A stretch of 64,000 bases of DNA, taken from contig JAHFWL010000435.1 of the NCBI GenBank assembly GCA_021292165.1, forward strand, positions 654,503 through 718,502. Reading direction: 5' to 3'. Below, in pieces: positions 47,301 through 53,879 of the stretch. A program made the translations under genes and the position numbers. The DNA comes from Shinisaurus crocodilurus (lineage: Eukaryota; Chordata; Lepidosauria; Squamata; Shinisauridae). The notes beneath the pieces are model-generated. The model was not told the origin of the DNA and searched no databases. It worked only from the letters and a program-made list of their open reading frames with translations. Every line of letters begins with the position of its first letter. The stretch's first letter is position 1.

Positions 47301-50300
47301 AAGATTTCCACTGCATCATGTGGGTCAGATATGAGCAGAAAGGAGCTCTGATTTTGCAACCACCAAAAGATTAACTAAAAAATGCATCCACCAAGTGTTA
47401 AGGCCCGGAGCTCAAACAAACCACAGTTGCCAGCTAGGGGCCAAAACAGATATTACTTTAAATACATGTTTAGCAGCTATGTCTTTTTCCATTTATTTTT
47501 TTTACTCTAGAGTATGCACAGAGCCCCCGATCCATATTGGGCCCTAGCATGCAGAGAGAGGCCTTTTAAGATCTGGACTGGGACAACTGCACCTACTGTA
47601 GAGTGAAAATGAAAAAAAGATGTAACTGCTCTCTGTTAGGGAGCAGGAAGGTGCTGTTGCACTCATATCCCGCTTGTGGGTTTCCCGCGGGTAGTTGGTG
47701 GGCCACTGTGCAAACAGAATGCTGGATGAGATGGATGGACCCTTCCCGCATGGCTCTTCTTATGTTCTTCTTATGTCCTCAGCTACCGTTGCTTATATTT
47801 TAACTGGGAGTACCAGTGAGTACATTCACAGGATTGCCGGGAGGACAAACAAGATATAAAGATAACAGAACACTTTGCATGTAAGGAGTTCCACGTAAGT
47901 GATTAAAAATAAAACAAAATGAAAATACAATCGATCAGTGCACTTGTCTCACTTTGATAGACAATGCATGGTTATTCCTGCAGAATTCCACAAGATGGCA
48001 CCACTTAAGAATATGATACTGATATATAAATCAATAACCAACCGGGGGATAAAATAAGGGATTTACATTTTGGTAGCTCTCATCCACCAACCTGTGTTTT
48101 GTGGACAGAAATAATTCTATTTTGTCTGAATTTCCTGCCTAAAATAATATCCCCATAGTTCTTTTCATTTGCCTACTAGTGTATGCGGCATTTGTCTCTT
48201 GGAAGTTTTTATGGATACATGGTGAGTGCAGAGGAGTGCAATGGGAGCACGGGTGGTGGTGTTGCACAAGCCAAATTCTGCATTAGGCTAAGTATTCAAC
48301 ATCCTGGAAGTCTTAACTTTTTGTTTTTTAAAAAGACTAGCCATTATGGTGCTAAAGAGAGGTCTGAGTGGGATTTCCAGTGGTTTGTCAGCATGACCTT
48401 GATGTCAAAGAAAAACAAAACACATCATAAAGAGATGCCCTTTACACTGAAGAAGCAGGCACAGTGGTGTAGTGGCCAAGGCTCGCAGGAATGCAGTGCC
48501 AGCACTGCTTTTATTAGCAGGGCCAGGGACACTGACATCACCAGCCACCCCCCTCAGAGTTCCCTGTTCCTTTTTCCCTGGCAACCGTACATTGTTTCCT
48601 GTTCTAATTCAAAGTATTTTGGAGTGGCCTGGTCTTGAATGGGCAATTATGACCCATTGACTGGGTTCAGACAACACGAGAACCAACACTCGAGGGTTGA
48701 GTGCCAGTTATTGTTGAACTGTGGGTTGTTGTTGAACCAAGGGTTATCCTGTTGCCTGACAGAGCCCCCGATCCATATTGGGCCCTAGCATGCAGAGAGA
48801 GGCCTTTTAAGATCTGGACTGGGACAACCGCACCTACTGTAGAGTGAAAATGAAAAAAAGATGTACATTGTTACATCTTGTTAACCACGAACAACCCATG
48901 GAGAGAACCCATGGTTTGTTGTTGGGCTGTGAACTGTGGGTTGTTCATCATGGTTTGCTATGTCGGCTGGATTCAGGCGACGTGATAACCCACGTTTCAA
49001 CAACTCACAGTTCAACGACAACCCACACTCAACCCATACTCAACCCTTGAGTGTGGGTTATCATGTTGTCCAAACCCAGCCAGTGGCTTTACAAATCACC
49101 TGCTCTTAGTGGAGATGAAAACTGCTAGACCTGGTTTATTGATATGGATCAACACAGCAGCCTGAATTCTGGGACTCTCCTTGGGGGCAAAGCCACGGGG
49201 ACAGTCATGATGAGCACCTGCACTTCAAAATGTACCACTGCACCACACTGGGCAAGCAGAAAGTAGATCAGGAACTCTGGGTGGTTTACAGTAGATCAGC
49301 AAGAGTTTGTCTCTCAATTGGTTAACAACAGTGAGTAAAATTGCACGTAATCACTCCATGGTTGCCATGATTGGCCTTCCACACTAATCACTACTCTCTT
49401 TGCTTCAGTGTTTCCCACCAGTAAAATACAAGCATTAATTGGTTGCCTTTGATTAGATTTTTGTGCAGATCGGCTGGTCAGGTTTAGAGTGTATTAGAAT
49501 CCCTCATCTGCAGTAACTCAAATATAGATTTGTATTTGTACTTGCAGTACTCATGGGGTTGGTGCCACCCCCCTGCACTAATATTTTGCCATTGGTAACA
49601 CCCCCTCCCTGAGACACTAATTTTCAAGGAGCTCCAGTTAGTGGACCTCAAGATTCTAGTTTAAAAAAAAGAAAAAAGAGTAGATCCTGCGTTCAGGCCT
49701 GCCCACTAGAATATAATATGCAGTAATCCTCTGGTTTTTGATCAGAACAAAGGGGTCATGAAACAACATTAGTGTGCAATCAATAATATAACAGGAAGTT
49801 TAGATCTGCCAATATTTGAGTTCAGTCATACTAGAAAGTGTCAAGAAGATGCTGGTGGGCTCATATTTTTGTGGGAATATCCACAGTACTATCATTACTC
49901 CAGGCTATTACAAATGTCTGAGTTGTGCCTTATGCCCCCAAACCTACAAATCCTTTTGTGCATGGGGATTCAGTGTCCATCATCTGCTCGGGCCTCTTGA
50001 TGACTTGCAGAAGCAGGATAAACCTGCTCAGTTTGTAGAGTTTATACTTTTGCATGGACTGTTTTGGCTTGAAAAGTTCTGAATACACACACGGCCCTAA
50101 TTACGGCAATACACATAGCAGCTTACTGCAGCAGGACACAAAAAGTCCCACATTTTGAGAGTAACCTCAAGGACATCAAGACTCATTGATGTCTGGTCTC
50201 CAATGCAAGTATGGGATTGAGACTTTATCTGCAACAATACAACATACCAAGAGCTTAAACTTGAGAAACAACATCTAGTCATCAGATGTTTCAGAAGCCT

Positions 50301-53300
50301 TATATTATTTAGATGACTAATCCTGAGCAGTTTGCTTATGAGAAGGGTACCAGAGGAGGGCCATCTTCAATTTCTGTCCATCATACAGAATGGCTGCAGA
50401 TAAAGCCTTCCCCAACATCTTCCAGACGTGTTGGACTACAGCTCCCATCATCCCCACCCACTGCTGTCTGCGGGTGATGGGAATTGTAGTCCAACACATC
50501 TGAAGGGGGACCAGGTTGGGAAAAGCTGCAAAAAGAAACTAGTCTGTAAAATCCTGGGCAACAAGGTCCATCACACCCGTTTCAGCTATCTGGAGGGGAG
50601 GGGAAATTCTTGTCCATTGCCAGCCAAAGCATGTGTGGCAATTGTCCTGGGAGGTGGGGCAGTCTGTCCTCTGTTGTGTTCCTGAATTTGCTGTGCTCGT
50701 GTGTCACAGGGATGGCCAGAAGAATCCCTCACAAGGGGTAGAACTCCCTTCAGAACTTTCTTGCCTCTAAGGTTTGTTCAAGCCTGTACAACTGCCCAAA
50801 GTTAGCAGGACACAAAGTTGTTATTCAAACAAGATCTTTAGTGGCCAGAGATGGGATACGATTAGCCTACTCTTGCCTGCACCAACTTCCAAGCCCTATA
50901 AGTCCAATAAATAGGCTATAAGTCCAATAAATAAATAATCTCAGAACTATCTGGGTGTCTTATGTCCCAGATTTCATACACGCACATACTTATTTTCCCT
51001 GGAGTTCCAGTACTTTATCATGGCTCTTGTGCCAACATTTCCAAACTGCTTTAAGGCACAATCCTATGCATGTTTAGACCAAAAAAAAAAAAAAAAAGTC
51101 CTACAACCCCCAGCATTCCGCATCCAGCATAGCTGGCTGGGGAATGCTGGGGGTTGTAGGACTTTTTTTCCATCTAAACATGCATAGGATTGTGACCTTA
51201 AACACATGAGCAAATACACACACACACACACACTTCAAAGGCAAGTACAATTTCTCGGTGCGTAGTAGGCTGCTCTCAACACATGCCACAGATCTCTGTG
51301 TGTGCACATATACAGGCCTTGAAACAGCAATGATAGCAAAACACACTTTTATTTTTCTTGCCTATTCACTGAAAGTGCATAAGGACCATTAGAGTATGCG
51401 TCTAGGCATATTTGGCCAGTAAGTGAGCTCCAACAAGCTCAATGGGACTTACTTCCAAGTAAGCAAGCATAAGATCCCTGCTAGCATCCAGCTGCTAGAG
51501 CACATTTAATGTAAGAAGTTGCCTTACACCAGGGTCAGAGCAGTGGTCCGCCTTGTCTACTCTGACGGGCAGTGGCTCTCTGCAGTCTCAGTCAAAGGAC
51601 CTTTCCATCACCTGCTACCTGATACTTTCAACTAGAAATGCCAGAAGTTGAACCCAGAGCCCTCTGCAGGCAAAGCATGTGCCCTACCACTGAGCTATGG
51701 TCTCTCCCCAGAGTTTATGGGGGCCTTGCGGTCCTCTGGACTCCTGGCTGAACTTGAGCCACCACGAACCCGCTTTGAATGCCGAGGACCAACTACAAAA
51801 CATATAACTGAGAGCCAGTGTGGTGTAGTGGTGAGAGTGTTGGACTGGGACTCGGGAGATCCGGGTTCTAGTCCCTGCTCGGCCATGCAACTTACAGGGT
51901 GACTTTGGGCCAGTCACTGACTCTCAGCCTAACCTACCTCACAGGGTTGTTGTGAGGATAAAACGGAGGAGGAGGAGGATTATATAAGCCGCCTTGGGTT
52001 CCTTGCAGGAAAAAAGGCGGGGTATAAATATAATAAATAAATAAATAAATAACTATGAAACTGCCTAGCCCAAGCAGGGTCCCTCCAGATGCATCATCCA
52101 GAGTGGCTATAGATCAGCCTTCCCCAACCTGTCACCTTACAGACGTCCCGGACTACAACTCACATCATCCCCACGCACTGCTGTCTGTGAGTGATGGGGA
52201 TTCTAATCCAACACATCTGGAGGGCACCAAGTTAGGGAAAGCTGCAAAAAGCAACAATGCCCATCCATCACACCCTTCAGCTATCTGGAGGGGTGGGAAA
52301 TTCTTGTCCATCTTCTTGCAGCTTACAACACCCATCAACACTGATTTAGTCATGCTGGCTGGGGTTGGGGGGCGCTGTAGGCCAAAAGCTGCATCTGGAA
52401 GAAGCCAGCTTGGGGAAGGCTGAATTTCTGAAAAAGCAATGACGTCTCCTCCCACCCACCACTTCCAATAACACTCTTACAACATAACTCTTGATCATAA
52501 GCAATCAGCTGCTTCACGTGTTAACAATGTACACACACGATCTTCATTTGTATAGCTGGAAATGTGTAACTAACTACACACGCAGAGGTTAGGGACTGGG
52601 CTGCCAGGAAAGCAAAGCAATGTACAGTCATGCCTTGGATTGAGAGCATAATTTGTTCTGGAAACGTGCTTGTAATCCAAAACACTCTTATATCAAAACG
52701 AAATCCCCCCCAAAAAAATTGCACAGAGATTTTTAATTAAAGTCGTACTACAGTACTTGTATTGCAAGACGTCACTTGCATATCAAGTAAAAAAAATTTT
52801 TTAATAAATATTTAAAAATTTGCTTCTCTTGCAAAACGCTCTCAAACCAAGTTACTTGCAATCCAAGGTATTACTGTATGAGGCTCCAACACTTCTCTTG
52901 CAGTCCTAAAAACAACCTCAAAGGCCTGATCTCATCTGATCTCAGAAGCTAAGCAGGGTCGGGCGGGCCTGGTTAGTTCTTGGATGGGTGACCACCTTGG
53001 AATACCAGGTGCTGTAGGGAGGGACCAGAGCTCAGTGTGATAGAGCACCTGCTTTGCATGCAGAAGGTGCCAGGTAGATCCCCAGCCTCCAGGTAGGGCT
53101 AGAAAAGAATCTTGCCTGAAACCCCGGAGAGCTGCTGCCAGTCAGTGTCGACAATACTGGGCTAGATGGAGCACTGGTCTGACTCAGTAGAACGTAGCTT
53201 CCTAAACACTCACTAGGGCAGCCTTCTCCATCTGGTGCCCTCCAGATGCGTTGGACTGCAACGCCTATCAGCTCTAGCCAGCATGGGAGTTATAGTCCAG

Positions 53301-53879
53301 CACATCTGGACTATAGTTATAGTCCAGCACACCAAGTTGGAGAAGGCTGCCCTGGCGTGTAACGCTCACTCAGCTCTGCAATACTTAACTTCCAAGAAAA
53401 GATGTTTCAGATCGCATGGCACAGCTGCACTCCTAGGTCACACAGCCTGGGGAGCAAATCCCATTGACATCAGTGCGACTTACTTCCGAGCAGACCCAGA
53501 CAGGGTCGACACACTGTTTCCACCAACTCCTGGGCTCGGTAGCCTCCTGTCCCCTTTAGGTCTCTTGCAGCCCCATCCACCCTCCACCTGCTTGCCCGCC
53601 CGCCGCCCCGCCCGCTCGAGACGCACCTGGGCACACCTGCCGGTAGTCGTGGCAGCAGTCCAAGGTGTAAGGACACGCCTGGTCGCAATAGCAGGGCCCG
53701 TGGGATCCGTCTGGTCTCCAGCCGGCGCTCACGCACGCCAGGCTCCTGCCCGCGCAGCACCGTCCCAATTTAGCACAGCCGCCCTCCGCGCTCGGCGCGG
53801 CAAGGAAAAGGAGGAGAAGGAGGTGCAGGCGCCGCCCCGCAACAAGCAGTGTCCAGCGGGGGTGCGCCGCCGCCGCCAT
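31953..53879 (-). CDS. SBSPON: SBSPON, complete five-exon gene (somatomedin B and TSP1 domain protein)
   Basis: The joined minus-strand exons are 53879-53627, 45170-44976, 42573-42495, 41140-40964 and 32070-31953. They total 822 bp and encode 273 residues plus a stop; the human protein is, from memory, about 264. Junction phases are 1, 1, 2 and 2, and every intron is GT-AG. Intron lengths are about 8.5, 2.4, 1.35 and 8.9 kb. Order of domains: signal peptide (about 1-32), somatomedin B (35-83, ten Cys), TSP1 (about 88-145), a linker with R163-K-K-R166, then a cysteine-containing C-terminal region with the sequon N194-S-S and the ending HSFLFI. The family is secreted and matrix-associated; the function here is inferred from homology. 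No frame break was seen. The poly(A) site is unclear: one ATTAAA on the minus strand lies at about 31003-31008. UTR limits cannot be set from sequence alone. Confidence 0.95.
32262..32291. repeat. (AC)n microsatellite in SBSPON intron 4
   Basis: About 15 AC units, roughly 190 bp upstream (in gene orientation) of the exon 5 acceptor. Confidence 0.95.
32800..33860. other. SBSPON intron 4 segment without recognised repeats
   Basis: A degraded tRNA-SINE ends before this (32551-32650). The stretch 33100-33500 has no obvious repeat text and could be old unique intron. The stretches 36070-36990 and 37800-38540 are similar. Confidence 0.45.
33863..34439. mobile_element. hAT-like element with nested second element, intron 4
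   Basis: Outer ends AGGAGTGGGCAACC and GGTTGTCCACCCCATCCT. The inner element (33988-34267) has ends CAGGGCCAGCCCAAG and GGTAGGGCCGGCCCTG and is a reverse-orientation relative of 18079-18352. Flank similarity TGCTACC/TGCTGGC is only suggestive. Confidence 0.6.
35266..35416. mobile_element. Foldback MITE family B, copy 6, near-perfect hairpin in intron 4
   Basis: Element 35274-35408 has arms of about 65 bp with very few mismatches (CAGTGTTCTCCAACCTTGGG ... GTTGGAGAGCCCTG). Flanks are TTCCACAT and TTCTACAT (seven of eight). The core is GGCCTACAACTCCCAGCATG on both strands. The open frames running through it in several phases are a by-product of the palindrome. Confidence 0.9.
35523..36066. mobile_element. 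hAT-like element remnant, intron 4
   Basis: Ends AGGACAGGGAACCTGCAGCC and CCCGTTCCAGTTTCCCACCC are inverted. A related 3' end is seen at 22190-22320 (TGTTCCCCCACCCCTG). No duplication confirmed. Confidence 0.5.
37000..37260 (-). mobile_element. Partial hAT-like element (GCAGAACCTC family)
   Basis: GAACCTCTTTCAGCCCGAGG, GCGAATTCCATTTTACC, then GGAGAGGCATTTCAGCC and GCCAGGAAACCACCAA match the reverse of the 17870 copy. It runs into the composite repeat at 37265. Confidence 0.6.
37265..37790 (-). repeat. Composite dispersed repeat, copy 2, with family B MITE (copy 7) inside
   Basis: Reverse-complement partner of 640-1200. The embedded MITE (37356-37462, 107 bp) has lost part of its 3' arm, but the flanking 8-bp repeat CTCTAAAG is intact at 37348-37355 and 37463-37470. 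Read in the other orientation, this site differs from the copy 1 duplication by one base. The element lies in SBSPON intron 4. Confidence 0.75.
38640..38855. repeat. Degenerate tandem repeat, period about 30 bp
   Basis: Successive units end in a TTGTACGCATTTTTCA, TTGTATGCACTTCTCTG, TTGTGCACACTTTTCTG, TTGTATACACTTCTTTG series. The open frame on the minus strand simply reflects the repeat. Confidence 0.6.
39144..40205. mobile_element. hAT-like element (1,046 bp) enlarged by an LTR insertion
   Basis: Element 39152-40197 has ends CAGGAGTCTTGAACCTAGG and GGGTTGACAAGCCCTG. Flanks GTGTATAC and GTGTATGC match at seven of eight. Interior right half: GTTGAAATGCCTCTCC, GAATGCAGCCCTTGAGAG. The LTR at 39237-39912 sits inside, so the hAT copy is older. 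Confidence 0.75.
39237..39912 (-). mobile_element. Probable solo LTR inside a hAT-like element
   Basis: On the minus strand it starts TGTGGCGTAACCCCACAATT and ends TGTTGTCGCA (TG...CA). It has a TATAAGGAG box and an AATAAA-type signal (TTAAAATAAACTTA). Flanks GACAC / GGCAC suggest a 5-bp duplication with one mismatch. No gag, pol or env sequence lies next to it. Family not recognised; the retrovirus-like versus Gypsy-like question is open. Confidence 0.6.
40284..40425. mobile_element. Foldback MITE family C, copy 9, with exact 8-bp TSD
   Basis: Element 40292-40417 (126 bp): CAGCCTTCTCCAACCAGGTG ... CACCAGGTTGGAAGAAGGCTG (first and last bases of inverted arms). The 8-bp direct repeats TTCTAGGC at 40284-40291 and 40418-40425 are exact. 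It lies about 540 bp downstream of the exon 4 donor in gene orientation. Confidence 0.93.
40964..41140 (-). CDS. SBSPON: SBSPON exon 4: start of the C-terminal region
   Basis: The acceptor TTCTGTGGCAG precedes base 41140 and the donor GTAAGA starts at 40963. The 177-bp exon encodes residues 177-234, beginning YCVEFQ and including THWMKYL, EGHTVCVECQ and LHCSGDG. This matches the conserved YCMEF...RWMQYL...TVCVDCQ...LRCSGDG pattern of SBSPON. N194-S-S is a potential N-glycosylation sequon. The phase 2 end (AA) joins G of exon 5 to give Lys235. A CR1 tail fragment begins less than 100 bp upstream of the acceptor, inside intron 3. Confidence 0.94.
41235..42072 (+). mobile_element. CR1 LINE 3' portion with nested CORE-SINE, SBSPON intron 3
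   Basis: A short CR1 tail piece (41235-41335) precedes a longer one (41345-42072). The coding remnant reads GGMIKVYKIMHGLEKVERETFF before the break and KLWSSLPQDV-like text after it (VVKLWSS region, then NLDSFTRQLNKF). The 3' UTR is GGGTGCTGTTGCACTCATG ... GGTTGGCCACTGTGTGAACA, ending TTATGTTCTT. The break at 41461-41676 is a minus-strand CORE-SINE with CTCATA on both sides. All of it is in antisense orientation to SBSPON. Confidence 0.8.
41461..41676 (-). mobile_element. CORE-SINE inserted in CR1
   Basis: ATTTATTTATTT tail, CTGCAAGGAACCCAAGGCGG, CCCTGTGAGGTAGGTTAGGC and a head near CACAGTGGCTC. The flanking CTCATA repeat suggests a short target duplication. Confidence 0.82.
42220..42374 (-). 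mobile_element. 5S-rRNA-headed SINE with CR1-like tail, minus copy in intron 3
   Basis: Tail TTTCATAGATTTCATAGATC, body GAGTCCAACCCCCTGCTCAA and 5S-like part GTCTCCCATCCAAGTAATAA, CCTGACCCTGCTTAGCTTTC, in that order on the plus strand. It ends about 120 bp from SBSPON exon 3, inside intron 3. Confidence 0.82.
42495..42573 (-). CDS. SBSPON: SBSPON exon 3: short linker with basic RKKR site
   Basis: This exon is only 79 bp, too short to show as a long ORF. It was found by looking for the conserved PA-x-ITT motif. The acceptor is GTGATCAG and the donor GTAAGT at 42494. It encodes residues 151-175, beginning PALITTGGYG and containing KARKKRAVSD. The R163-K-K-R166/A167 sequence fits the R-X-(K/R)-R proprotein convertase consensus. 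It lies exactly between the TSP1 module and the C-terminal region. The phase 2 end (GG) joins G of exon 4 to give Gly176. Confidence 0.92.
43311..43572. mobile_element. Tc1/mariner-like MITE, copy 1, TA duplication
   Basis: Element 43313-43570 (258 bp): termini CAGTAATACCTTGGATTGCA and GCAATCCAAGGTATTACTG, TA on each side. Inner second inverted motifs TAATCCAAAACACTCTTATA and GCATAACGCTCTCAGACCAA. It inserted in the family G sequence at ACTA/TAAT. A related copy is 52625-52876. Confidence 0.85.
43708..43853. mobile_element. Foldback MITE family A, copy 3, TTA duplication
   Basis: Element 43711-43850: GAGCACAATCCTATGCACG ... GCATTGGATTGCACCC, core CCTACAACCCCCAGCATCC / GCATGCTGGGAATTGTAGG. 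TTA at 43708-43710 and 43851-43853. Confidence 0.82.
44110..44258. mobile_element. Foldback MITE family A, copy 4, TAA duplication
   Basis: Element 44113-44255 with arms GGGCATTACCCTATTCATA ... CATAGGAGTGCACCC and core CCTACCACTCCCAGCATTCC. TAA at 44110-44112 and 44256-44258. Two family A copies lie within 600 bp in intron 2. Confidence 0.82.
44260..44870. other. SBSPON intron 2 segment next to exon 2
   Basis: It holds the (TA)n run and otherwise unrecognised sequence. In intron 1, 45310-45980, 47800-48640, 49090-50400 and 50620-51050 likewise show no clear feature. A short CORE-SINE-like piece (CACAGTGGTGTAGTGGCC) lies at about 48460-48480. Confidence 0.45.
44319..44353. repeat. (TA)n microsatellite
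   Basis: About 17 TA units, SBSPON intron 2. Confidence 0.95.
44976..45170 (-). CDS. SBSPON: SBSPON exon 2: thrombospondin type 1 repeat
   Basis: The acceptor CCTCCAG lies just above 45170 and the donor GTAAGT starts at 44975. The exon carries 64 whole codons (residues 86-149). The start of the TSP1 module is clear: W93-S-E-W96-S-G-C99, then C103, the basic run RVRRRR (108-113), the GGEACPPLEE segment (121-130), and C134 and C145. This basic-strand and Trp-ladder layout is the standard TSP1 fold. The exon ends on one base (A) that pairs with TC of exon 3 to give Ile150, matching the VPAFITT-like stretch at this point in mammalian homologues. Confidence 0.95.
46521..47291 (-). mobile_element. 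L2-like LINE, ORF2 C-terminal 205 codons open, with 3' UTR
   Basis: On the minus strand a 205-residue frame (47291-46674) has no stop. It carries SSRLDYCNALYVGLP, QLVQNTVARLV, LKELHWLPVACRAEFKVL, LTFKTLYGSGPVYL, SVAAPILWNSLPSDIR and SLKTWLF, the standard end of L2/CR1-type reverse transcriptase ORFs. The 3' UTR has TGGCCGGTTTGCCGGCCAG and ends in a (CAAA/TAAA)n tail at 46521-46545. It is 5' truncated, so not autonomous. It lies in SBSPON intron 1. Confidence 0.85.
47518..47624 (+). repeat. 107-bp segment, first of two nearly identical copies
   Basis: It begins ACAGAGCCCCCGATCCATAT and ends GAAAATGAAAAAAAGATGTA. The same 107 bases recur at 48759-48865 with one substitution (CAACTGC here, CAACCGC there). 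Flanking sequences are unrelated. A CR1 3' end (47635-47790) follows this copy. Confidence 0.95.
47635..47790 (+). mobile_element. CR1 3' end fragment
   Basis: GGTGCTGTTGCACTCATATC, CCGCTTGTGGGTTTCCCG, GGGCCACTGTGCAAACAG and a TTCTTATGTTCTTCTTATGT tail, matching the CR1 3' end at 41960-42070. Confidence 0.75.
48653..49086. repeat. Foldback (GGGTTCAGACAACA type) interrupted by the second 107-bp segment
   Basis: Terminal arms CCATTGACTGGGTTCAGACA and, reverse-complemented from the right end, CCACTGGCTGGGTTTGGACA. The interior is made of GGGTTGT / ACAACCC motifs. The 107-bp segment occupies 48759-48865. A related sequence lies at 45988-46270. No target duplication confirmed. Confidence 0.6.
48759..48865 (+). 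repeat. 107-bp segment, second copy
   Basis: Same orientation as 47518-47624, 106 of 107 identical. It interrupts a foldback repeat. Confidence 0.95.
50404..50610. mobile_element. Family C foldback, long form
   Basis: The palindrome 50404-50528 (AGCCTTCCCCAACATCTTCC ... GGACCAGGTTGGGAAAAGCT) is followed by a segment (TCCATCACACCCGTTTCAGC, TATCTGGAGGGGAGGGGAAA) shared with 52255-52320. This indicates a longer family C variant. Confidence 0.6.
51051..51200. mobile_element. Foldback MITE family A, copy 5, TTA duplication
   Basis: Element 51054-51197: AGGCACAATCCTATGCATG ... GCATAGGATTGTGACC, core CCTACAACCCCCAGCATTCC. TTA at 51051-51053 and 51198-51200. A (CA)n run follows at 51217-51232. Confidence 0.85.
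51505..51712 (-). mobile_element. tRNA-derived SINE, minus copy
   Basis: On the plus strand: AAGTTGCCTTACACC tail side, GGGCAGTGGCTCTCTGCAG body, then AGTTGAACCCAGAGCC (B box complement) and CTACCACTGAGCTATGG (A box complement). Confidence 0.8.
51811..52053 (+). mobile_element. CORE-SINE (MIR-like), full-length plus copy
   Basis: Head GAGAGCCAGTGTGGTGTAGT, B-box-like GGTTCTAGTCC, MIR-type core GACTTTGGGCCAGTCACTGA and CCTCACAGGGTTGTTGTGAG. Tail GCCGCCTTGGGTTCCTTGCA and (TAAA)n. tRNA head plus core plus LINE-like tail is the usual CORE-SINE plan. Best reference copy here. Confidence 0.88.
52115..52422. mobile_element. Family C foldback, long form, copy 11
   Basis: It starts CAGCCTTCCCCAACCTGTCA; the first palindrome closes at about 52250. 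The extension carries the TATCTGGAGGGGTGGGAAAT block and ends GCTTGGGGAAGGCTG at 52422, giving an outer inverted pair as well. Confidence 0.6.
52623..52878. mobile_element. Tc1/mariner-like MITE, copy 2, TA duplication
   Basis: Element 52625-52876 (252 bp): CAGTCATGCCTTGGATTGAG ... GCAATCCAAGGTATTACTG with TA on both sides. It shares TTGTAATCCAAAACACTCTT with copy 1. Confidence 0.85.
52923..53018 (+). repeat. 5S rRNA-like head joined to a tRNA-derived SINE
   Basis: GCCTGATCTCATCTGATCTC, AGAAGCTAAGCAGGGTCGGG, GCCTGGTTAGTTCTTGGATG and CCTTGGAATACCAGGTGCTG follow mature vertebrate 5S rRNA closely to its 3' end, except for a GGGC duplication and substitutions. The first ~25 bases of 5S are missing. 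The C-box end TGGATGGGTGACCACC differs from GGGAGACC. The tRNA-like SINE begins directly after GCTGTAGG. It is not a functional 5S gene. Confidence 0.85.
53019..53206 (+). mobile_element. tRNA-derived SINE, downstream half of a 5S-tRNA composite
   Basis: GGGACCAGAGCTCAGTGTGA (A box), GCTTTGCATGCAGAAGG (anticodon arm like) and a B-box relic GGTAGATCCCC. Body CCTGAAACCCCGGAGAGCTG and end GCTAGATGGAGCACTGGTCT. It shares its plan with 60620-60806. Confidence 0.85.
53219..53349. mobile_element. Family C foldback, copy 12, in intron 1 near exon 1
   Basis: CAGCCTTCTCCATCTGGTGC ... CCAAGTTGGAGAAGGCTG. A short internal duplication (ATAGTCCAGCACA twice) marks a rearranged arm. It lies about 280 bp downstream of the exon 1 donor. 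Confidence 0.75.

Noticed and set aside
48183..48638. 151-codon plus frame in SBSPON intron 1
   Set aside because: No family resemblance; part of it crosses a CORE-SINE-like fragment.
52923..53018. Functional 5S rRNA gene
   Set aside because: The 5' end is missing, there is an internal insertion and it is fused to a SINE.
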